5,491 bases of DNA from an uncultured Collinsella sp. Lineage in GTDB: Bacteria; Actinomycetota; Coriobacteriia; Coriobacteriales; Coriobacteriaceae. Positions 1 to 5,491 of this stretch are shown piece after piece; position 1 is the first letter of the stretch; each line of letters begins with the position of its first letter. The position numbers and the translations under genes were made by a program. The stretch lies in NCBI GenBank assembly GCA_900550735.1, contig URTD01000131.1:1-5491 (forward strand), read 5' to 3'. Below the pieces are notes generated by a model that had not been told where the DNA came from, did not search any database, and saw only the letters and a program-made list of their open reading frames with translations.

Positions 1-2110
1 AGAGCACCCAGGTGTCGCCACCCAGGTTGATGAGCGGCTTAGTTCCCGCGCCCGAAATCTCGGCGGTATGACGAGCTTGCGCCAAGCGAGCCCGCGCGTT
101 ACCCATGAGGTACGGATATGTCGCGTGCTCGTTGAGCGCTTTGCGCATGCGCTCGAGTACGTGTGTATTGATGTCACCGGGGCAGTCGCCAAAGTAGGCC
201 GGCACACGACCCTTGACCTGCGTGGCAAAGACGGTGTGGCGCTTCCAGTCCACTTCCTCGACAATCCAGCAGTGTCCGGCGATGGCGATGCGCTCACCGG
301 GCGGCGGCGGGTTGACGATCGTGCCCAATTCGGCCGACTCGCTACGAACGGTGAACTCCTCGTTTTCCTGGAATACGGCGTAGAACTTAAAGTTGTTAAT
401 GATGCGCTCGCCCGCGAGACCCACGATGAGTCCGCCGCCCTCGGTGACCTGGATATGGTCGATCTTAATGAGGTGACGCAGCAATACGCGATAGTCATCG
501 GCCGAGATGCGATGGAAATAGCTGAGTGTGAGCACGCGCTGGGCAAGCTCTGCCGGCGTGAGCTCGCCGGTGCTGGCAAGCGTCGATATAGTCTGGTGGT
601 AGAGCAGGCTGTAGGGGAGTCGATCGAGCTCGGGCGGCTCGACCCACTTTTCCTCACGATAGAGTTGTACGAGCGCGATGCCCTGCAGGAGCTTCCACGG
701 AATGGTCTCGGGCATCATCGTGCGCGGCTCAGGCTCTTCCTCGCGCATGACAAACCACATCTCGGGTGGAAGGTCGCGGCGTCCCGTGCGGCCCATTCGC
801 TGCAAAAAGGAACTGACGGTAAACGGCGCATCGATCTGAAACGCACGCTCCAGACGGCCGATATCGATACCGAGCTCCAGCGTAGATGTGGTGATGGTTG
901 TCTGTGCCTGCTCCTCATCGCGCATGAGTTCCTCGGCCGTCTCGCGCAACGATGCCGAAAGATTGCCGTGATGAATGAGGAAGCGGTCGGGCTCGTGCCG
1001 GTTCTCGCAGTAGCTACGCAGCATGGAGCACACGGCCTCTGCCTCCTCGCGCGAGTTGGCAAAGACCAGGCACTTGCGGCCGCGCGTATGCTCAAAGATA
1101 TAGCCCATACCGGGGTCGGCGTTGTCGGGCGCCGTGTCGGTGGGGTTGAGAAGCGCCTGCTCGGTCGCTCGTGGGATGTCGACTTCGCCCCCGGGGGCCG
1201 AGGAAGTGCGACGGTCTTTGGGAGCGGCCTTGCCCCGTGCCCGCTCACGACGTTGACGGCGCTCCTCTTGTGTGAGCTGTCCGCTGTGACGCATGTCTTG
1301 GGCGCCGGCGGGCAGTGCCGCGGATGCCGCCGCCTCGATGCGCTCGCACGCAAGCACTTCGGCCTCTTGAGGACCCGTGCTCTCGAATCTCCGCTGCTGT
1401 GCCTGGGGACCCGAGTTGTAGAAGTGCTCCATGGAGATGCGCCACACGCGACGCGGTTCCTCAAAACGGGGGATAACGCAGTCGCGTCCCGTTCCCTGCG
1501 AGAGAAAGGCACCCGTGCGCTCGGGGTCGCCGATGGTGGCCGAAAGGCCAATGCGGCGGGGCTGCACGCCTGCCATGCGCGAGAGGCGCTCGATAAGACA
1601 GAGCGTCTGCCCGCCGCGGTCGCCGCGCATGAGAGAATGAACCTCGTCGATGACGACGTAGCGCAGGTCGCAAAACATGCGCGGGATCGCCATGTGCTTA
1701 TGGATCAGGAGCGCCTCGAGCGACTCGGGCGTAATCTGCAAGATACCGCTCGGTTTTTTGATGAGCTTAGCCTTGTGCGACTGCGAGACATCGCCATGCC
1801 AGTGCCAGACAGGGATATCGGCCTCTTCGCACAGGTCGTTGAGGCGGACGAATTGATCGTTGATGAGCGCCTTGAGGGGGCCAATGTAGAGGGCGCCCAC
1901 GCTTGCGGGCGGGTTCTCCCAAAACTCGGTCAGGATGGGAAAGAAGGCTGCCTCGGTTTTGCCGGAAGCCGTGGATGCCGTCAGGAGCACATTGTCCTGC
2001 GAGTTAAAGATGGCATCTGCCGCCGCAACCTGGATAGAGCGCAAGCTCTCCCAATCGTGGGAGTAGATGAAGTCTTGGATAAACGGGGCATAGCGGGCAA
2101 AGGCGTTCAC
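1..2110 (-). CDS. brxHI: Lhr-like superfamily 2 DEAD/DEAH-box helicase, BrxHI type (3' end outside window)
   Basis: ATP-driven nucleic-acid translocase or helicase expected to act in the cytoplasm on DNA. Translating the minus strand from the GTG at 2110 gives 703 codons without a stop to the window edge. Visible motifs, in order: I26-Q27 (Q-motif-like), Walker A ASGKTE (48-53), PLKAL (78-82, motif Ia), TPESLE (127-132, motif Ib), DEVH (155-158, Walker B), SAT (190-192), VFANSR (349-354), HHGNLS (380-385), TSTLELGIDIG (408-418, motif V) and QRMGRTGRR (437-445, motif VI with arginine fingers). A winged-helix-like region follows at about 484-565, then a beta-rich region containing FYAVF (576-580). 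That layout is typical of Lhr-like helicases and of BrxHI from type 2 BREX. The start is supported by an AGGAGG site four bases upstream. An Arg-rich, probably disordered insert lies at about 259-341. The gene is third in the operon, after the BrxD-like ATPase. Helicase identity is very safe; the BrxHI subfamily is inferred from the neighbours and C-terminal half. The C-terminus lies outside the window and its length is unknown. Confidence 0.9.
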   Translation of the reverse strand, partial: MNAFARYAPFIQDFIYSHDWESLRSIQVAAADAIFNSQDNVLLTASTASGKTEAAFFPILTEFWENPPASVGALYIGPLKALINDQFVRLNDLCEEADIPVWHWHGDVSQSHKAKLIKKPSGILQITPESLEALLIHKHMAIPRMFCDLRYVVIDEVHSLMRGDRGGQTLCLIERLSRMAGVQPRRIGLSATIGDPERTGAFLSQGTGRDCVIPRFEEPRRVWRISMEHFYNSGPQAQQRRFESTGPQEAEVLACERIEAAASAALPAGAQDMRHSGQLTQEERRQRRERARGKAAPKDRRTSSAPGGEVDIPRATEQALLNPTDTAPDNADPGMGYIFEHTRGRKCLVFANSREEAEAVCSMLRSYCENRHEPDRFLIHHGNLSASLRETAEELMRDEEQAQTTITTSTLELGIDIGRLERAFQIDAPFTVSSFLQRMGRTGRRDLPPEMWFVMREEEPEPRTMMPETIPWKLLQGIALVQLYREEKWVEPPELDRLPYSLLYHQTISTLASTGELTPAELAQRVLTLSYFHRISADDYRVLLRHLIKIDHIQVTEGGGLIVGLAGERIINNFKFYAVFQENEEFTVRSESAELGTIVNPPPPGERIAIAGHCWIVEEVDWKRHTVFATQVKGRVPAYFGDCPGDINTHVLERMRKALNEHATYPYLMGNARARLAQARHTAEISGAGTKPLINLGGDTWVL

Positions 2111-2114
2111 GGGG

Positions 2115-2122
2115 CCTCCTTT
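2115..2122 (-). promoter_or_regulatory. Shine-Dalgarno site of the helicase gene
   Basis: The minus strand reads AAAGGAGG here, a near-perfect Shine-Dalgarno sequence, four bases (CCCC) before the GTG start at 2110. It fixes that GTG as the start, since no ATG lies in frame nearby. It also shows that the helicase has its own strong ribosome binding site, unlike the preceding gene, which is coupled by overlap. Confidence 0.85.
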
Positions 2123-2157
2123 CAACAACGGGTTATCAAACGCAACGGGCAATGGGT

Positions 2158-2178
2158 CGTCGAATTGCAACATCGACG
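2158..2178. repeat. Small nested palindrome in the ATPase-helicase spacer
   Basis: Six-base arms CGTCGA (2158-2163) and TCGACG (2173-2178) are perfect reverse complements around a 9-nt centre. That centre contains a second palindrome, TTGCAA (2165-2170). It could be a protein-binding site or a short mRNA hairpin in the leader of the helicase gene, or part of a larger repeated element together with the 12-bp repeat beside it. No function can be assigned from sequence alone. Confidence 0.5.
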
Positions 2179-2191
2179 TTTGCCCAGATAA

Positions 2192-2228
2192 AACCTGCCA
2201 AAATAAACCTGTCCCTTTTTGGCAGGTT
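2192..2228. repeat. 12-bp perfect inverted repeat overlapping the ATPase stop codon (hairpin or REP-like element)
   Basis: The arms AACCTGCCAAAA (2192-2203) and TTTTGGCAGGTT (2217-2228) are perfect reverse complements, separated by a 13-nt loop. The loop itself contains AAACCTGTCC, a near copy of AAACCTGCC in the left arm. The right arm includes two of the three bases of the ATPase stop codon (2227-2229), so the element begins exactly where coding ends. On the transcript it would fold into a long hairpin followed by TTTTAT, a poor match to an intrinsic terminator because the U tract is short and the arm ends are A/T-rich. It may attenuate transcription, stabilise the upstream mRNA, or be a dispersed REP-like palindrome. 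The repeat is certain as sequence; the role is open. Confidence 0.75.
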
Positions 2229-3525
2229 AGATGGTGAATTCGGCGAAGTTACGGTCGCCGCCTGCGGTGCCGGTGTCGTCTGTTGCGGCTGCTGGCGCGT
2301 CGCCGCCGACGCTTTGCAGCAACTCGGCCACGTTGGCGTCGGGGTTCTGGCATAGGATGTCGAGCAGCTCGATAAAGTCACGAATGACTTCACGCGGCGT
2401 CAGATGCGTGTCGGCTCCCACACGACCGAATTCGATCTTGAGAAAGTCCACCAAGTCGTTCTCGGTAAGCGTGGGTGTCCAGCCAAAGTAGCCGGCGTGA
2501 ATTTGCATGAGTTTTTCGATCAGCACCAGCAACTCCTCATAGGTGAGTGGCTGCAGGCGGATGATGGGCGCGAGCATGTCCTTAAGGTCCTCGCGCGCAA
2601 AGCGGCCCTGAGCGAGTCGGCTGCGCAGGGCCTCGTAGGAGAACACGCCTCGGCGGCGGTCCTCGATAGAGGTCGGCGTGCCACCCATGATTACGCCCAG
2701 GTACTGCGCCTTGCCCTGGAGCGTGTCGTTGTACATGGTCAGGATCTTCTCGTAGTTATATTGGCGCGTAATCGCGTTGGGAATCTTGTACAGATTCACG
2801 AGCTCGTCGATGAGCACCAGCATGCCCTTGTAGCCGCTGCAGACCAAAAAGCGCGCAATGAGCTTAACGTAGTCGTACCAGTCGCCATCGCTGATGATGG
2901 TCGAGGAGCCCAGTTCGGCGCGAGCCTCGCTCTTGGTGCGGTATTCGCCGCGGATCCATTTGGTCACGCGGCTCATGGCCTCTTCGTCGCCCTCGGATAC
3001 GGCTGTGCGATAGCGGCGGAGCATGCGGGTGAAGTCAAAGCCGTGGACCATCTCCTCGAGCGGGGCCAGTTGGGTATTGACGACTGACTCGTCGACGTCG
3101 GCACACGAGGCGACCCAGCGATCCAGAATAAGGTTGAGCGCACCGCCCTCGGGGCGCGTCTTGGTCGATATGTTGCGGATGAGCTCGCGGTAGGTGGCAA
3201 GGCCCTGCCCCTGACCGCCTTGCAGGCGGCGCTCGGGCGACAGGTCGGCATCAGCGACGACGAATCCCTCGCCCATGGCGTGCGTGCGGATGGTCTGGAG
3301 CAAAAAGCTCTTGCCGGCGCCGTAACGACCGACCAGAAAGCGGAAGCTCGCGCCACCGTCGGAGATGAGACTCAGATCGGTGAGCAGGGCGCGAATCTCG
3401 ACCTCGCGTCCCACGGTGATATAGGGAAGGCCGATGCGCGGGACCACGCCGCCCTTGAGCGAGTTTAGGATAACGGCAGCGACGCGTTTGGGTACGCGGG
3501 GCGCTGCGGATGTGGTATCACTCAT
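2227..3525 (-). CDS. brxD: BrxD-like P-loop ATPase (DUF2791 / BREX ATP-binding family)
   Basis: An AAA/STAND-like ATPase of 432 aa, the usual size for BrxD-type proteins. It is expected to bind and hydrolyse ATP in the cytoplasm and to power or gate a DNA-directed complex. Walker A is GRYGAGKS (66-73, Lys72 and Ser73). Walker B is MLVLIDE (235-241), with Asp240 and catalytic Glu241. A conserved block runs through YNYEKIL (about 259-265) to GGTPTSIEDRRRG and SYEALRSRLA, resembling the sensor and arginine-rich region of the family. TPREVIRDF lies near the C-terminus, and the last 25 or so residues are Gly/Ala/Asp-rich and probably disordered. The ATG overlaps the end of the TerB-N/C gene by eight bases (ATGAGTGA), and a modest AGAGG lies 11 bases upstream, so translation is probably coupled. 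In type 2 BREX, brxD precedes brxHI in the same order as here. The family is near certain. The BREX name is used by homology, because this locus shows no PglX or PglZ. Confidence 0.9.
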   Translation of the reverse strand: MSDTTSAAPRVPKRVAAVILNSLKGGVVPRIGLPYITVGREVEIRALLTDLSLISDGGASFRFLVGRYGAGKSFLLQTIRTHAMGEGFVVADADLSPERRLQGGQGQGLATYRELIRNISTKTRPEGGALNLILDRWVASCADVDESVVNTQLAPLEEMVHGFDFTRMLRRYRTAVSEGDEEAMSRVTKWIRGEYRTKSEARAELGSSTIISDGDWYDYVKLIARFLVCSGYKGMLVLIDELVNLYKIPNAITRQYNYEKILTMYNDTLQGKAQYLGVIMGGTPTSIEDRRRGVFSYEALRSRLAQGRFAREDLKDMLAPIIRLQPLTYEELLVLIEKLMQIHAGYFGWTPTLTENDLVDFLKIEFGRVGADTHLTPREVIRDFIELLDILCQNPDANVAELLQSVGGDAPAAATDDTGTAGGDRNFAEFTI

Positions 3526-5278
3526 GGTCTAGGTATCCTCTCACGTCTGCTTCGTAATCCTCGATAATTTGCGGTCCTGCCGCGCCGAATTCGATAACGG
3601 TGTCTCCCACCAGGTCAAAGAGCGACTCGTTGATGCTGTCGACGAGCATGTCCTCGCTCTGCCCCGATTGCACTACCGCCGATTCCGCCTGTACTGCGTT
3701 GTGCTCGAGCAGCGCGCGGAGATAGGCGTCTGCGGCAGGCGTGAGTTCGTTCGTGGCGTCAGCGGGCGCAACGGCTGCGAACGCGGGCGTCGGCGCGAGA
3801 AGCGGTGCCACGACACCAAACTGTTCGGTGGATATGGTTGGCTCGTCGGCCTCGTCCTGCCGAATGGGTGCCGCGATCGCCTCGACAATCGCGTCGGCTA
3901 CGGGCTCGGCTTCCGGTTGCCCTGAGTCCGCTGCCTCGGCTTCCACAGGTGCGCCGTCCTCGCGCTCTTCATCGATCAAAAGCGCTTCACGCGTTTGCGC
4001 GGCGGCGCTCCGAATGTGCCCCAGCTGACTCAGATCGATATCGATCTTGACGGGCTGGTGTGCGGCATCCCATGAAAGCCATGCCACAATCTCGTCATCG
4101 ATAATCTTGGCCAGATATTTGGGGACCTTTTCTTCCTTAAGGGGATGGGCGGGGTCCAGCGCCAGGCGCAGGCGTTGGTCGCAGGCGCGCATCATTTCAC
4201 CGAGCTTGCTGCTCTTTTGCCTACTACCGTGGATACGCATACATTCCCAAAAGCCGTTTTGGCAACGGTAGATATGGATGGGATCCAGGCGGTATTCGCA
4301 GTCCTCGTGGCGCTCGGGCGCAAAGAATACGGCCGAGGCAAATATGGTGTAGGGCATGGCCGTCTCCTCCCCAAATAAGCTCGCCACGATGCCGGTCTTT
4401 CGGTGCGTGTCATAGTAGCGCGCCATACGGACATACACGGCGCACGCCACGTGGCGCAGATCGCGGTGGTGGCTGCGGTCGAGCCGCGAGTTACTTAGGT
4501 TGTACGTGGAGAGGGCGTTGATGGCGGCCATGAGTCGCTCCTCGCGCACCTCATCGGGCGGAAGGGGGAGCGTGGGCTCGGAGGTTTTGCGACGCTTGGG
4601 GGTCTGGCCGGACGGTGCCGGTGCTGGTACAAGGTCTCGTGCCGCGCGTCGCAGCTCGATAAGGGCGTTATCGAACATGACGGTTTTAGAGTCACGAAGC
4701 AGCTTGGGGTCGAGCCCGTGGAACACGGCGTAGTCCTGCAGCCACACGCGCGCAAACAGGCAGATGCCGGGCTCAAAGGCGCGGTAGGCATCCCAAAAGG
4801 CCTTGATCTTGTTAAAACCTTCGAGCGGATTATCTACGCCAATGCCGCAAATCAGCTCATAGAGATACAGAAAGGCAAAGGATGTGGACGTTTCCTCGAC
4901 GGTTCCGCGGCGCACTTGGGCACGCCAGGTAAAGTAGCCGCGCAACTGTCGATCGCTCATGGCATTGTAGGTGGGAAAGTACGACTTAAAGGTGCCGTTG
5001 TAGGGGCAGTCGTCCTCAAAGTCGGCCATCAGCAGGCCTTGGCGGTAGAAAAGCTCGGCTTCCGAAAGCCAGCGACCCGCGCCGCCTTTGGGGTCATCCT
5101 GCCAGCGCGATATCTCGCGCATCTTGCGGTACTGGTCGGGAAGGAAATTCTGCATCTGACGACCGGTTTTGAGAATCGGCTCGTCAGCATAGACTTCGTT
5201 TGAGAAGCGAGCAGACTGATGGGTCCGGGCCTCGGCCATAATGCGCTCGATGAGCATCTTGATGTCCTGGTCGGCCAC
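3518..5278 (-). CDS. TerB-N/TerB-C domain protein
   Basis: A 586-aa soluble protein with no signal peptide or membrane segment. The TerB-N domain spans about residues 38-215 and includes FYRQGLLMADFEDDCPYNG (77-95), SYFPTYNAMSDRQLRGYFTW (99-118) and FLYLYELICGIGVDNP (136-151). A Pro/Lys-rich linker follows at about 216-245, then a mainly helical middle section. The TerB-C domain starts near residue 408 (VKIDIDLSQLGHIRSAA) and ends with LVDSINESLFDLVGDTVIEF (545-564) and IEDYEADVRGYL. Its two conserved blocks are separated by an Ala/Glu-rich linker at about 437-512. Comparative genomics places such proteins with ATPases and helicases in DNA-processing, stress or defence operons, where TerB-type domains may sense or scaffold; the biochemical activity is not known. 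The GTG start at 5278 is preferred over the upstream ATG at 5320, because a strong purine-rich site precedes the GTG and the ATG lies inside the predicted -10 box. It is the first gene of the operon. Confidence 0.88.
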   Translation of the reverse strand: MADQDIKMLIERIMAEARTHQSARFSNEVYADEPILKTGRQMQNFLPDQYRKMREISRWQDDPKGGAGRWLSEAELFYRQGLLMADFEDDCPYNGTFKSYFPTYNAMSDRQLRGYFTWRAQVRRGTVEETSTSFAFLYLYELICGIGVDNPLEGFNKIKAFWDAYRAFEPGICLFARVWLQDYAVFHGLDPKLLRDSKTVMFDNALIELRRAARDLVPAPAPSGQTPKRRKTSEPTLPLPPDEVREERLMAAINALSTYNLSNSRLDRSHHRDLRHVACAVYVRMARYYDTHRKTGIVASLFGEETAMPYTIFASAVFFAPERHEDCEYRLDPIHIYRCQNGFWECMRIHGSRQKSSKLGEMMRACDQRLRLALDPAHPLKEEKVPKYLAKIIDDEIVAWLSWDAAHQPVKIDIDLSQLGHIRSAAAQTREALLIDEEREDGAPVEAEAADSGQPEAEPVADAIVEAIAAPIRQDEADEPTISTEQFGVVAPLLAPTPAFAAVAPADATNELTPAADAYLRALLEHNAVQAESAVVQSGQSEDMLVDSINESLFDLVGDTVIEFGAAGPQIIEDYEADVRGYLDHE

Positions 5279-5283
5279 CGCTT

Positions 5284-5293
5284 CTCCTCTCCT
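5284..5293 (-). promoter_or_regulatory. Shine-Dalgarno site deciding the GTG start of the TerB-N/C gene
   Basis: The minus strand reads AGGAGAGGAG, two overlapping Shine-Dalgarno cores, ending five bases before the GTG at 5278. A longer open frame exists from the ATG at 5320, but this site would then sit inside the coding sequence. The GTG gives a 586-aa rather than a 600-aa product. Confidence 0.8.
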
Positions 5294-5315
5294 AACGCAG
5301 CTTCGGTGACCTAAT

Positions 5316-5344
5316 ATCATAGCACAGCATCAAACAGGTGTTCG
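5316..5344 (-). promoter_or_regulatory. Candidate extended -10 promoter of the operon
   Basis: On the minus strand the -10 hexamer TATGAT (5316-5321) matches five of six consensus bases and is preceded by TGC (5322-5324), forming an extended -10 element. A weak -35 candidate, CGAACA (5339-5344), lies 17 bases upstream with three of six matches. Transcription would start near 5309, giving a leader of about 30 nt that contains the ribosome binding site. It fits the only gap before the three-gene operon. No terminator for the upstream gene was recognised, so some read-through is possible. Confidence 0.55.
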
Positions 5345-5366
5345 GGATGCCGCTGCGTTGATAGAT

Positions 5367-5491
5367 TTAGAACAGGAGGGCGTAGATGACGGCGATGACG
5401 ACGGAGGGGAGCATATTGGCCGTGCGGAAGGTCTGAGGACGGATGAGGTTGACGCCGACGCAGAAGACCAGGATCGAGCCGGTGAGCGCGA
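5367..5491 (-). CDS. DUF554 family membrane protein, C-terminal fragment (5' part outside window)
   Basis: The last 40 codons of a minus-strand gene that enters from the right window edge and stops at TAA (5367-5369). It reads GSILVFCVGVNLI, then a short polar stretch RPQTFRTANMLP, then VVIAVIYALLF. Two hydrophobic stretches flank a polar turn with the N-M-L-P motif, as at the C-terminus of DUF554 proteins (YqgA/YdfK type), multi-pass inner-membrane proteins of unknown transport or other function. It is 88 bp upstream of the TerB-N/C gene on the same strand. It looks like an ordinary chromosomal neighbour and not part of the system. The family call rests on 40 residues only. Confidence 0.75.
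   Translation of the reverse strand, partial: ALTGSILVFCVGVNLIRPQTFRTANMLPSVVIAVIYALLF

Noticed and set aside
715..1551. A 278-codon minus-strand open frame starting with ATG
   Set aside because: It lies in a different frame inside the helicase gene. Its product is Arg/Ser/Pro-rich, as expected from out-of-frame reading of high-GC DNA, and it has no ribosome binding site or domain.
68..2191. A 707-codon open frame on the plus strand covering nearly the whole helicase gene
   Set aside because: It is exactly in codon register with the helicase on the other strand, where its stops correspond to TTA, CTA and TCA codons. The helicase simply avoids those codons. The translation shows no domain, whereas the minus strand shows a full set of helicase motifs.
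2192..2228. The hairpin as a Rho-independent terminator ending the operon
   Set aside because: The following U tract is short, the stem base and top are A/T pairs, and a gene with a strong ribosome binding site and related function continues on the same strand. It is kept as a repeat with an open role.
2404..3087. A 227-codon plus-strand open frame opposite the ATPase
   Set aside because: Same codon-register shadow of a high-GC gene; the ATPase frame carries the Walker motifs.
4718..5203. A 161-codon plus-strand open frame opposite the TerB-N region
   Set aside because: Again in register with the real gene and with no recognisable domain; the minus-strand frame carries the TerB-N blocks.
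1..5278. A tellurite-resistance operon
   Set aside because: The only link is the TerB-N/TerB-C naming. None of the TerA, TerC, TerD, TerE or TerZ proteins is visible, and the partners are a helicase and a DNA-system ATPase.
5279..5320. A 14-codon N-terminal extension of the TerB-N/C protein from the ATG at 5320
   Set aside because: The extension contains the Shine-Dalgarno sequence of the downstream GTG, and its ATG overlaps the candidate -10 box, so it would not be transcribed from that promoter.

Overview
The window carries a compact minus-strand operon of three genes, with the tail of an unrelated membrane-protein gene upstream. Read 5'->3' on the minus strand, the order is: the last 40 codons of a DUF554-type membrane protein (5367-5491); a short intergenic region with a plausible extended -10 promoter; a 586-aa protein with TerB-N and TerB-C domains (3518-5278); a 432-aa BrxD/DUF2791-type P-loop ATPase (2227-3525, overlapping the previous gene by 8 bp); a 116-bp spacer holding two inverted repeats; and a large Lhr-like superfamily 2 helicase resembling BrxHI (from 2110, running off the window at base 1 with 703 codons visible). 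Nothing on the plus strand looks like a real gene. No tRNA, rRNA, CRISPR array or transposase was seen.

The organism looks like a moderately high-GC bacterium. The high-GC codon choice, GTG starts on two genes, strong AGGAGG-type ribosome binding sites and general protein style suggest an actinobacterial lineage such as the Coriobacteriia (Collinsella or a relative). This is an impression without a database search. In the helicase, the codons TTA, CTA and TCA are entirely absent over almost the whole visible gene. That explains the very long open frames on the opposite strand.

The three operon genes probably act together. The ATPase and helicase are the same two protein types, brxD and brxHI, that sit side by side in type 2 BREX phage-defence loci. 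Here the third partner is a TerB-N/TerB-C protein, and no methyltransferase (PglX), phosphatase (PglZ) or PglW/PglY is visible. TerB-N/TerB-C proteins have been linked by comparative genomics to DNA-processing and stress or defence systems. The most economical reading is a small DNA-processing and probably defensive cassette: a TerB-type scaffold or sensor, a regulatory ATPase and a translocating helicase. The function is inferred from domain content and gene order. Only the part of the locus inside the window can be judged, and genes may follow beyond base 1.
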